This document shows positions 7,100 to 14,504 of a DNA stretch of 18,465 bases, piece after piece. The notes under the pieces were generated by a model, which was not told the DNA's origin, searched no databases, and worked only from the letters and a program-made list of their open reading frames with translations. Made by a program: the position numbers and the translations under genes. Position 1 is the first letter of the stretch; every line of letters begins with the position of its first letter. This stretch comes from an uncultured Muribaculaceae bacterium (GTDB lineage: Bacteria > Bacteroidota > Bacteroidia > Bacteroidales > Muribaculaceae): assembly GCA_910578035.1 (NCBI GenBank), contig CAJTOB010000058.1, forward strand, positions 1 to 18,465, in the 5' to 3' direction.

Positions 7100-8848
7100 T
7101 TACCAACCGGGGTTCTGTGTCAATTGCTCGTTAAGCTGAATCTGACCGGAGGGAATGGGATAGAGGTACTGGCGTTCTTCGAATTCACGAATACCACCGT
7201 TTGCAGCATTGTAATAGCCGTTTACATTATCAGCACTTACAGGCGATGCGCTGATATTGGCGCCAAGACCAACGTTGGGATACTTAACGTTGTCGAGGAG
7301 TTCGAGTTGATGCCAACGAATGAGGTCCCAGTAGCGGTTGCCGTCGAATATAAATTCGCAACGGCGGCAACGGCGAATTTCCCAAAGAAGGCTTGAAATA
7401 TTCATATTATTTGCCGGGTCATTCATTTCAGTCATCTTTGCCACTGTGGTAGCAGGCAGTTCAGCACGTTCGAAAAGCTTATTGATAGTTTTGTCAACAT
7501 CGGCATCGGTAATTGTGCCAAGCTCAGCCTTAGCCTCGATATAGTCCATAGCTACTCCGGCACCCCAGTATAGAGGGGCGCAAGTATAATTCTTTATAGT
7601 TGTAGTGAACTCTTCGGGCATATTAAGATTGTTGAACTTGCAGATGCCATAACCGGTGAGAGAAGTCATGAGCATAGAGTTGGGGCGCTGATACTGAAGA
7701 CCGGCATAGTAAACGGCAGTGTCTACAGTCTGCACCAGACGAGCGTCGCGGACAGACAAGGCGTCTTTAATCGAGTAGTTCCAGAGGAGAATTTCCTCGT
7801 CGCCTTTCTTTTCGGTAAGTTGCTTGCCGTCGGCGCCAAGACGCGGGTAAACGACACCGACATCACTCTTGTTCTCACTTGTAAGAGCAAGGGGTTTACC
7901 GTCTTTGAAGAGATAGGCGTCGAAGGCGTCCTTTGTCATACCGGCAACCGGGCTCGACGAGCTTGTGTAGTCGACAGTACAATGCATGAGAACGTCTTTT
8001 TCATAAGCCTTCATGAAGATGATTTCGGGATTGGCTGTGAGTTCCGCACGGAAAGAATTATAGGTTGCCTGATAGTTCTTTCCGATAGGATATTTTGCGA
8101 GAAGCGGCTCGGTCGCATTTACAACTTCGTTGAAGAATTTGTTTGCACGGGAATTATCATTCTTATGGTACTTGGCATAGGAAGCCTCAAAGAGACATAC
8201 CTCACTTTTTATTGCAGCGGCAAGGTCTGCGCTGAATGTTATTTTCGACGCCTTTGTCGCAATATTGTCCACTGCAAACGAGAGGTCTTCCAGAGCGTAG
8301 TCCATCACTTCGTTTCTCGGGGTACGTGCACCAAACAATTCTGCCTGGTCGGAGGGGTCAAGCGCCTTTTTTACCAGAGGTACATCGCCAAAGGCACGGA
8401 CGAGAAGATAGTATTTATAGCCGCGCATCAGACGTGCGATAGCGGTAAAGTTGGTCTTCTCAGATTCTGTCAAAGAACTGCTTTCAACGCCTTCGATGAT
8501 AAGATTTGCACCACGGATGATGGTATATGAATCATTCCAAAGGGCGGATGAAGATGGAACACTTGTATTGTTCCAAGGCTTTATGGTAGCAGAACTTGTT
8601 GCGTTCGCCTGGTCATCACTGAGATATGAAAAGTAGAATTTTCCACTTCCGCTACCGTTGCCATAACCGGAGAATTCCTCATAAAAGCGATTAATCTGGC
8701 CCTGTACGTTGTTGGGATTGCTCCAGAATGCAGGCGTCGAAATCTGCTGAGAAAGCGGATAGCGGTTATCATCAAGGAAATCATCGCAGCCAGAGAGAAT
8801 CATAGCCGCTCCAATTCCTGTTGCAATCAATATATTTAGTTTTTTCAT
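7100..8848 (-). CDS. SusD/RagB family outer-membrane lipoprotein (left pair)
   Basis: A 582-residue surface lipoprotein that forms the lid of the SusC transporter and binds ligand at the cell surface. The signal peptide ends in an LSGC lipobox with Cys21, followed by DDFLDD, the acidic stretch that in Bacteroidetes directs lipoproteins to the outer surface. Family features include the WSNPNNVQGQINRFYEEF region near 43-60, the ARLMRGYKYYLLVRAFGDVPLV helix region, the RRCRRCEFIFDGNRYWDLIRW block, and a C-terminal QNPGW. It begins 19 bases after the susC stop, the usual susC-susD operon order. The right-hand susD (17998) is a clear paralogue. The ligand is unknown: no glycosidase or peptidase is adjacent in the operon to suggest one. 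Confidence 0.95.
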   Translation of the reverse strand: MKKLNILIATGIGAAMILSGCDDFLDDNRYPLSQQISTPAFWSNPNNVQGQINRFYEEFSGYGNGSGSGKFYFSYLSDDQANATSSATIKPWNNTSVPSSSALWNDSYTIIRGANLIIEGVESSSLTESEKTNFTAIARLMRGYKYYLLVRAFGDVPLVKKALDPSDQAELFGARTPRNEVMDYALEDLSFAVDNIATKASKITFSADLAAAIKSEVCLFEASYAKYHKNDNSRANKFFNEVVNATEPLLAKYPIGKNYQATYNSFRAELTANPEIIFMKAYEKDVLMHCTVDYTSSSSPVAGMTKDAFDAYLFKDGKPLALTSENKSDVGVVYPRLGADGKQLTEKKGDEEILLWNYSIKDALSVRDARLVQTVDTAVYYAGLQYQRPNSMLMTSLTGYGICKFNNLNMPEEFTTTIKNYTCAPLYWGAGVAMDYIEAKAELGTITDADVDKTINKLFERAELPATTVAKMTEMNDPANNMNISSLLWEIRRCRRCEFIFDGNRYWDLIRWHQLELLDNVKYPNVGLGANISASPVSADNVNGYYNAANGGIREFEERQYLYPIPSGQIQLNEQLTQNPGW

Positions 8849-8867
8849 TTTTCTATTTGAAATTAGG

Positions 8868-11800
8868 TTAGAATGTTACCTGAAGACCGAATGAGAATGT
8901 ACGCATCATGGGAACGGTACGACCGAAACCGCCAACACCGTCATTGGTTTTACCGGCGTATGTCTGGTTGAGCTCAGGGTCTACCTTGTATTTGCCAACG
9001 CCGTTGTAGAGGAAGCAGAGGTTTTCTGCAGAGAAGTACACACGTGCTTTCTGGATAAGAGCCTTCTGAGTGATATCTACCGGCAAGGTGTAGCCGAAAG
9101 TAAGATTTTTGAAACGGAGATAAGCCATGTTCATGAGATACTTCGACTGAGGATAGTAGTTAGCCTGTCCGAGACCAATGTTGGGGATATTGCCGGCTGA
9201 AGCTCCCATACCTGCAACCATGTTTGGATAATCATTATTCTGGTCTACGATATAGTCGGTAATCCAGTACTTATGGTCGGCATTAGACTCGATGACATAG
9301 CGGTTGTACGACTGCTGATGTTCGAAAGTTCCGAGGTTTGATGCGGCCATCGGGATAACGAAAGAACCGGTAGCCCACATATTGCGCTTGCCTACACCCT
9401 GGAAGAACATGTCGATATCGAAACCTTTCCATGCACCGCCCAGTCGGAATGAGTATTCATAGCGAGGCATTGCATTGCCGATAACCTTGAGGTCGCCATG
9501 ATCATCGAGAGTTCCTTTACCACCGTCAATCTTACCGTCGCCATTGAGGTCCTTGTATTTGATGTCACCGGGGCCATAGTAGAAACCTGCGAGTTTCTCA
9601 AGACCGCTCTGGTCAGGAACACCTTCTGCATAGTTCCACGAACCGTTTACATTCTGACCGGTAAAATCGCTCTTTTCAAAATAGCGGTCTGTTTCAAAGC
9701 CTACAATATCGCCATAGTACATACCGGGAGTAAAACCATATCCATAAGAATACATTATACCATTGGTAGAATTGTACTTAGTGATTTTCGTACGTGCGTC
9801 AGAAAGTGAGAAATTAGCATATACGTCGGCATCGCCGAAGCTGTGGTTCCAGCCGATACCCAATTCCCAACCACGGGTACGGAGAGCGCCGGCATTTGTT
9901 TTAGGAGCTGAAGCGCCAAGAATCGAAGGCAGGGGATTGCCGGGAGCGAGCATATCGTGCGTATCGCGCTGATACCAGTCAAAACTTACATTGAGTGAAT
10001 TATCAAAGAATCCGAGGTCAAGACCAACATCAGTGGTTATGATACGTTCCCAGGTAAGAGTTGACGAAACCAGTTTCGGCAATGAGAATTCGCTTATTAT
10101 CTGGCCGCTGCCATTAAGCCAATGAGTTTTGGCTTTGGTAATCTGTGCAATTGTCGAAAGGAATTCATAGTCGCCGATTGCCTCGTTTCCTACATGACCG
10201 TATGAAGCGCGTAGTTTACCGTTTGTCCACCATTTTTTCAAAGGTTCGAAATAGGCTTCTTCAGAGAAGCGGTAGCCGGCAGAGAAAGAGGGGAAGAAAG
10301 CCCATTGGTCGTTTGCAGGGAAATTGGAAGAACCGTCGTAGCGGCCATTGGCTTCAAAAAGGTATTTACCCTTGTAGTCATAGTTGATACGGCCGAAGAA
10401 ACCGGCAGTAGCGTTGCGAATGTGAGACCCGTTCACATTGTAGTTCACACCATCTGTCAGGTTAATATTGGGCAAACTATTGTCAAGAAGTCCATCGCGC
10501 TTGGCATAATAATATTTACGCTCCCAACGTTCCGCCGTTCCGCCGGCCATAACTTTCAGATTATGGTTTTCAGCAAAAGTCTTGGCATATGTAGCAAACA
10601 CATTGGTGTTCCACATCGTAGTGCGACGGTTGCTCTGAGCAGCATATGTGTTCGAATAGGTATTGAAGACACCGAATGCATTCGACGACCAGTTGTTCCA
10701 CAGAGTTCCGGGCACCTGGGCAGCAGAACTATTCATATTCATCACACCGTATGTAAAATCAGCCTGAAGTGTAAGGCCGGGAAGCAGCGTGGCGTTCATA
10801 TAAGCCTGCATACGAGTCTGAGTGTTGATGGTTTCGTCTTCGTGAGCAACGCTGCGGATACCCATTTCGTTACGGAAATAGCGGGGATTGCCATCGTCAT
10901 CATTGACATAACCATAAGTTTCGAAGAACGACGGGAAACGCCACATGTACTGGTAAGAGTTACGCTGCAAATCAGGCGAATTATATTCGCGCTGAGAGAA
11001 ACTGAAGCGAGTGCCGGCTTTCAACCACGAGAATACTTCGGTATCGAGGTTGAATGTAGCATTGTAGCGGCGAAGTTTCTCAGGGCTATAGCGCATCAAG
11101 CCTTCTTTGCTGTCATATCCAAAAGAAGCTCGGTATGTAGTCTTTCCGAATGCTCCTTCGAGGCTTACATTGTGCTTCTGTGAGGGAGCTGTCTGGAAGA
11201 GAGTCTTGCCTGTATCCCAGTCGGCATAGCGAATCCATGCGCCGGCAGCTGTTACAATATAGTCGCCTACATTGTTATCGTCCTTATAAGGCTGAAGCTC
11301 AACAACGCTGGTATAAGGCTTGCCACCGTGCTGTTCCTGCCATTTTTCGGCATAAGGAAGAACATCCCAGTAGTTCATGCCAAAAACTTCGTATGAACCG
11401 ATACCGCGGGCATATGATTGAAGCGCAGTATTGAGGTCTGTTACGGTATTGGCGAATTTGGCATACATGGTGGCATCGTTCCAGCCAAAGTTATTGGTAT
11501 ATTTCAGTGAAACACGGTCTTTAGTTGTACCTTTCTTTGTGGTGATAAGGATTACACCAAAAGCTGCGCGTGTACCGTAGATTGCTGTAGACGAAGCATC
11601 TTTGAGCACCGAAATATCTGCGATATCGTCGGGGTTTAAGAACGACATATCTTCTACAGGCACACCATCAACAACAATGAGAGGATCGGATTTAGCGTCA
11701 TTAGAAAGAGTTCCTGTTCCACGAATTTTTATTGAGGGATTCGACGAGAAGTCACCATTTGTGGTCGTAATGGTAAGACCAGGCACAGCACCCTGGAGGG

Positions 11801-12257
11801 CGCGGGTCACGTCCTGGACAGGACGGCTGTCCATTGTGCGGGCAACGTCGACGGTTGCGACAGCGCCTGTGAGGTTGGCGCGCTTCTGTGAGCCGTAGCC
11901 GATGGCTACGAGTTCGTTGAGCTGCTCAGTGGTCGGCTCGAGGTAGACGGTCATGCCGTTGGAGGCTTTTACCACTACAGTCTTGTAGCCGACATAGCTG
12001 AATTCAAGATTGGTTCCGGGGCGGACACGGATTTTGAAGTTACCGAAGGCATCGGTGGCTACACCGTTGCCTTTTACACCTTTCTGAACAACTGAGGCGC
12101 CGATAACTGGCTCGTTATTCTCATCGAGGACCTGACCTTCTATCATGGTCGTGGCCTCGCCCTGCTGTTGCGGTGCCGGCTCGGCGGAGGCGCTGAAAAC
12201 GCCTGTCGCGGGCATTCCGGCCAACAAAAGCATAGCTGCGAATAGATGCTTTCTCAT
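8868..12257 (-). CDS. SusC/RagA family TonB-dependent transporter (left pair)
   Basis: A 1129-residue outer-membrane importer energised by TonB. Domain order: signal peptide (1-25, cut after SASA), carboxypeptidase-regulatory-like domain (~38-107, IEGQVLDENNEPVIGASV), TonB-box region NELVAIGYGSQKR (114-126), plug (~128-240, with PLIVVDGVPVED and IYGTRAAFGVILITTKKG), then a 22-strand barrel ending in Phe. A calcium-loop-like DLNGDGKIDGG lies near residue 900. The leader and first ~80 codons are nearly identical to those of the rightward susC at 14610, in inverted orientation, while plug and barrel diverge. An AT-rich promoter-like module lies upstream, so this looks like the copy that is ON in this assembly (inference). 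Confidence 0.96.
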   Translation of the reverse strand: MRKHLFAAMLLLAGMPATGVFSASAEPAPQQQGEATTMIEGQVLDENNEPVIGASVVQKGVKGNGVATDAFGNFKIRVRPGTNLEFSYVGYKTVVVKASNGMTVYLEPTTEQLNELVAIGYGSQKRANLTGAVATVDVARTMDSRPVQDVTRALQGAVPGLTITTTNGDFSSNPSIKIRGTGTLSNDAKSDPLIVVDGVPVEDMSFLNPDDIADISVLKDASSTAIYGTRAAFGVILITTKKGTTKDRVSLKYTNNFGWNDATMYAKFANTVTDLNTALQSYARGIGSYEVFGMNYWDVLPYAEKWQEQHGGKPYTSVVELQPYKDDNNVGDYIVTAAGAWIRYADWDTGKTLFQTAPSQKHNVSLEGAFGKTTYRASFGYDSKEGLMRYSPEKLRRYNATFNLDTEVFSWLKAGTRFSFSQREYNSPDLQRNSYQYMWRFPSFFETYGYVNDDDGNPRYFRNEMGIRSVAHEDETINTQTRMQAYMNATLLPGLTLQADFTYGVMNMNSSAAQVPGTLWNNWSSNAFGVFNTYSNTYAAQSNRRTTMWNTNVFATYAKTFAENHNLKVMAGGTAERWERKYYYAKRDGLLDNSLPNINLTDGVNYNVNGSHIRNATAGFFGRINYDYKGKYLFEANGRYDGSSNFPANDQWAFFPSFSAGYRFSEEAYFEPLKKWWTNGKLRASYGHVGNEAIGDYEFLSTIAQITKAKTHWLNGSGQIISEFSLPKLVSSTLTWERIITTDVGLDLGFFDNSLNVSFDWYQRDTHDMLAPGNPLPSILGASAPKTNAGALRTRGWELGIGWNHSFGDADVYANFSLSDARTKITKYNSTNGIMYSYGYGFTPGMYYGDIVGFETDRYFEKSDFTGQNVNGSWNYAEGVPDQSGLEKLAGFYYGPGDIKYKDLNGDGKIDGGKGTLDDHGDLKVIGNAMPRYEYSFRLGGAWKGFDIDMFFQGVGKRNMWATGSFVIPMAASNLGTFEHQQSYNRYVIESNADHKYWITDYIVDQNNDYPNMVAGMGASAGNIPNIGLGQANYYPQSKYLMNMAYLRFKNLTFGYTLPVDITQKALIQKARVYFSAENLCFLYNGVGKYKVDPELNQTYAGKTNDGVGGFGRTVPMMRTFSFGLQVTF

Positions 12258-12362
12258 AAAGTTAGTTGGAAGATTGGATTATGTTTTGGGTTGCTTTTTC
12301 GTTGTGTAAACGTTGTTTCAAGATAATCATGGTATGAAGCCGGCGCTTCTGCCTTGGAAGCG
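12013..12362 (-). repeat. Inverted repeat, left copy (susC leader plus first 80 codons)
   Basis: Read on the minus strand from 12362 to 12013, this 350-base stretch aligns without gaps to 14505-14854 on the plus strand (mirror sum 26867). By hand count there are about 8 mismatches: one in the 105-base leader and seven in the codons. The first 68 bases (12362-12295) are identical. Homology stops abruptly upstream at CGCTTCC and fades downstream into ordinary paralogue divergence, with further near-identical patches to about 11880. It covers the leader, signal peptide and carboxypeptidase-like domain. Confidence 0.95.
12291..12321 (-). other. Candidate recombinase crossover site, left
   Basis: On the minus strand, inside the inverted repeat leader, the sequence is TTG-N6-CGTT-TACAC-AACG-N6-CAA with one base difference from the right copy (position 12294). 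Imperfect half-sites around a 5-base spacer resemble tyrosine recombinase core sites. The assignment rests on symmetry only. Confidence 0.35.
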
Positions 12363-12407
12363 ATTAGGCTGATGGTGCGATCTTATGGGATAAGGGTCAA
12401 TGTGTCA

Positions 12408-12480
12408 CAATATTAGTTAAAACTTGTTTATTAAATCTCTGAATTGCAGTTTTAATGCAGCCCAAAATTAAACAAAGTTT
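12408..12480 (-). promoter_or_regulatory. Candidate promoter region for the left susC
   Basis: Minus-strand near-matches to TAnnTTTG occur at 12473-12480 (AAACTTTG) and 12408-12415 (TAATATTG), each one base off. They lie in a strongly AT-rich block (about 12395-12610) upstream of the left susC. The first would give a leader of about 210 bases. No clear -33 partner was found. This block is inside the segment bounded by the inverted repeats, so inversion would turn it toward the right-hand susC. Confidence 0.4.
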
Positions 12481-12498
12481 TTAAACTTGTTTTATTAA
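12419..12498. repeat. Two direct repeats, possible Arm-type or regulator sites
   Basis: AAAACTTGTTTATTAA (12419-12434) and AAACTTGTTTTATTAA (12483-12498) are near-identical direct repeats about 64 bases apart, roughly six helical turns. They flank the candidate susC -7 element at 12473-12480. They could be binding sites for the Arm domains of the recombinase or for a transcription regulator. No copy was seen on the susC2 side. Confidence 0.4.
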
Positions 12499-12582
12499 TT
12501 AGTTTTTTTTAACAATTGCTAATTCGGCGTTTCTGCTACTTTTTCAGATGTTTCGATAAGTAACGCTTGTGTATAAGAGCAT

Positions 12583-12614
12583 TTTGACAATTGTAAAATC
12601 CAAAAATATGTTTA
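12583..12614 (+). promoter_or_regulatory. Candidate promoter of a small RNA
   Basis: TTTG (12583-12586) and TATGTTTA (12607-12614, one mismatch to TAnnTTTG) are separated by 20 bases, a plausible spacing for this phylum. It would start a transcript near 12621 that runs to the terminator ending at 12710. Confidence 0.4.
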
Positions 12615-12620
12615 AAAACA

Positions 12621-12710
12621 CAAGATCGGGTTTCCTTAACAATCTTTACTGTTGAGAGGTGTCTCGGCAGCGGCAGTATGCTTCTGCACTATTGAAGCAT
12701 GCGCTTTTTT
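12621..12710 (+). ncRNA. Candidate ~90-nt small RNA inside the invertible segment
   Basis: The stretch lies between the promoter-like pair at 12583-12614 and an intrinsic terminator at 12676-12710. It holds only a 15-codon frame starting before the predicted start site (12608), so a non-coding role is more likely. It runs away from the left susC, so it is not antisense to that gene in the present orientation. It could instead be an attenuated leader of the recombinase gene, although that gene has its own -7 element at 12861. No RNA family is recognised. Confidence 0.35.
12676..12710 (+). terminator. Intrinsic terminator upstream of the recombinase
   Basis: ATGCTTC (12678-12684) pairs with GAAGCAT (12694-12700), extended by a T-G and a G-C pair. 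The loop is 9 bases, and GCGC then TTTTTT follow. This is a good plus-strand terminator in a region with no protein gene ending, which is why a small RNA is proposed. The following 12711-12860 shows no further gene or clear structure. Confidence 0.65.
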
Positions 12711-12860
12711 AGGGGCGCCGGCGTCTTTTTGCCAATAAACAGCTAAATGCATGAGTATCAGCAGTCCGACTGGGCGCCTTGTGCTACTGAATCGGTATAG
12801 GACTACTCGAAAGGCCTGTTACTGGTTCGTTTTAGGTTCTCGAAGAGTTTGCCAATCGAA

Positions 12861-12868
12861 TATTTTTG
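12861..12868 (+). promoter_or_regulatory. -7 promoter element of the recombinase gene
   Basis: TATTTTTG is an exact TAnnTTTG match 27 bases before the ATG at 12896, giving a short leader typical of this phylum. It lies inside the invertible segment and moves with the gene on inversion. Confidence 0.55.
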
Positions 12869-12895
12869 CGCAAAACATTACAAAAATGAACGATT

Positions 12896-14392
12896 ATGAC
12901 AAAAAACTCTGTGATGCTGAAACAATCGGTAAAAATACGCTTAAAGCCGCTTGCCCGCGGGCGTTATTCGATTTATCTCGACATATACAGCCGTGGCAGG
13001 CGCTCATACGAATTCCTAAAGCTCTATCACACTCCGGGCGAAGAGGAAAATAATGCCGATGCTATGGCTCAGGCAAATTCTATCCGCGAGATAAGACTCT
13101 CGGAAATAGCAAATAGAGAAGACCTTGAAAGAGGATTGGGCGCCTTCATCGGCAATATGCCCCCCGGCGCTATACCGCAATCTGTGACTAAATGCGCCCG
13201 ATTGGCTTGCTCACCTTCCGGCGGAGGCAAGACTTGTAAAATTAGGGCTGCGTCGGCAGAGCGTAAGCGCAACAGTCGGCTTAAAGAGCCGGTGAAAATA
13301 CGCTTCAAGAATCTTTCCAATGGCAATCTATCGATATATCTTGCTATAAATGTAAATGGCAAACGGACATACGAGTATCTAAGGCTTTACCTTGTGCCTG
13401 AGATAAATGCCGCTGCGCGCGAACAGAACCGACAGACAATGGACGCCGTCTATACCATCAAGGCTCAGAGAATCGTGGATATTACCGGCCGTGTAGCCGG
13501 TATCAGAAACGACGTTCGCGCCAAGATGAGCCTTATAGACTGGCTAAACATCTATCGCGACCGCCAGATTGGCAGAGGTCGCGGTGGTGCAAAACGCTGG
13601 GTTCAAACCACTATATTCGCTCTGAGGCATTATGAGGCCGGGAAGAATGCCTCTCTCAACGAAATAGACAGCAGATGGCTCAGCGGATTCATGTTGTATC
13701 TGATGAATGATTACAGAACCTCTAAAGATACACAATTGGCAAAAGGAACGGTCGACAATTATCTACGCTGCCTAAGGGCGGCCTTGAATGTTGCTGTCGA
13801 AGAAGAAATACTACGGGTCAACCCTATGTCCGGTTTCGACCGCTCTCACCTCAAAGGCGCTTCATATCCACGCGAATTTCTGACAGTAGACGAAGTGCGA
13901 AAATTGATTGATACACCATGCCGCAGCCAGACTGTCAAAGACGGGTTTCTGTTTTCATGTTTTTGCGGGCTTAGAATCAGCGACGTACGAGGCCTGAAAT
14001 GGAAAAATGTAATAGAAAGCGGTGGCAAATCGTACATATATATAACCCAGTTCAAAAGCAAACAGCCCTTGTTCCTGCCGCTCAACAAGCAGGCCCTCAG
14101 GTGGATGCCGGAGAGAGGCGGAGCCAGAGACGACGACCCTGTCTTCTGTCGTCTGCCTAAAGACATGACCGTTCTCAACAGCTGGGCTCGAGACGCCGGA
14201 ATCAAAAAACATGTCACTTTTCATGTGAGCCGCCATACTTTCGCGACTATGGCCCTTACAATGGGTGCTGACCTCTATACAACGAGTAAATTGCTGGGCC
14301 ATACCGAAATCCGCACCACCCAGATATATGCCAGAATTGTAAACAGCAAGAAAGAAAAAGCCGTATCACTGCTTGACGCAGCATTCGAATGA
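12896..14392 (+). CDS. Tyrosine recombinase (putative invertase) with duplicated Arm domain
   Basis: A 498-residue site-specific recombinase, about 100 residues longer than typical Bacteroidetes relatives. Residues 9-47 and 130-168 are tandem copies of the Arm DNA-binding domain: they align without gaps at a constant offset of 121, with 21 of 39 identical. A basic linker with Cys100, Cys105 and Cys114 separates them. A SAM-like core-binding domain (~210-310) and the catalytic domain (~325-495) follow. The catalytic set is complete: Arg360 (CGLRISD), probable Lys387 (FKSKQ), His443-x2-Arg446 (HVSRH), His469 (LGHTEIRTT) and Tyr478. It lies between the inverted susC leaders, which suggests it inverts this segment. 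The ATG at 12896 follows the -7 element; Met7 is an alternative start. No strong terminator separates it from the right susC. Confidence 0.93.
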   Translation: MTKNSVMLKQSVKIRLKPLARGRYSIYLDIYSRGRRSYEFLKLYHTPGEEENNADAMAQANSIREIRLSEIANREDLERGLGAFIGNMPPGAIPQSVTKCARLACSPSGGGKTCKIRAASAERKRNSRLKEPVKIRFKNLSNGNLSIYLAINVNGKRTYEYLRLYLVPEINAAAREQNRQTMDAVYTIKAQRIVDITGRVAGIRNDVRAKMSLIDWLNIYRDRQIGRGRGGAKRWVQTTIFALRHYEAGKNASLNEIDSRWLSGFMLYLMNDYRTSKDTQLAKGTVDNYLRCLRAALNVAVEEEILRVNPMSGFDRSHLKGASYPREFLTVDEVRKLIDTPCRSQTVKDGFLFSCFCGLRISDVRGLKWKNVIESGGKSYIYITQFKSKQPLFLPLNKQALRWMPERGGARDDDPVFCRLPKDMTVLNSWARDAGIKKHVTFHVSRHTFATMALTMGADLYTTSKLLGHTEIRTTQIYARIVNSKKEKAVSLLDAAFE

Positions 14393-14504
14393 CTCACGGC
14401 TGGTAACAGGCCCGCAATTATGATGGATTATGCAGAGCCCGGTTCGTATCGGGTTCGCAATCGATGTGTACCCATTGACACCCAAGGTGATAGTGTTGCA
14501 AATG
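14393..14504 (+). other. Recombinase-to-susC gap lacking a clear promoter
   Basis: This 112-base gap between the recombinase stop and the right inverted repeat is richer in GC than the equivalent stretch on the left side. It has no exact TAnnTTTG. The best match is TAGTGTTG (14491-14498, one base off) without a -33 partner. A small hairpin (CCCG/CGGG near 14439-14454) has no T-tract. It therefore provides neither a strong promoter nor a strong terminator, so the right susC may depend on read-through from the recombinase gene or be silent. Confidence 0.5.

Noticed and set aside
10305..11183. 292-codon plus-strand frame opposite the left susC
   Set aside because: Its translation is Val/Ile-rich without domain features and it is antisense to a strongly supported TonB-dependent transporter gene.
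12720..12860. Possible tRNA-like sequence (GGTTCG near 12824) upstream of the recombinase
   Set aside because: No cloverleaf could be built: acceptor and anticodon stems are absent.
12751..13053. 100-codon frame overlapping the recombinase start, including an ATG at 12886
   Set aside because: It overlaps the recombinase frame by about 150 bases, shows no recognisable features, and the conserved Arm domain is in the other frame.
14439..14454. CCCG/CGGG hairpin after the recombinase as a terminator
   Set aside because: The stem is only about 4 bp and has no following T-tract.
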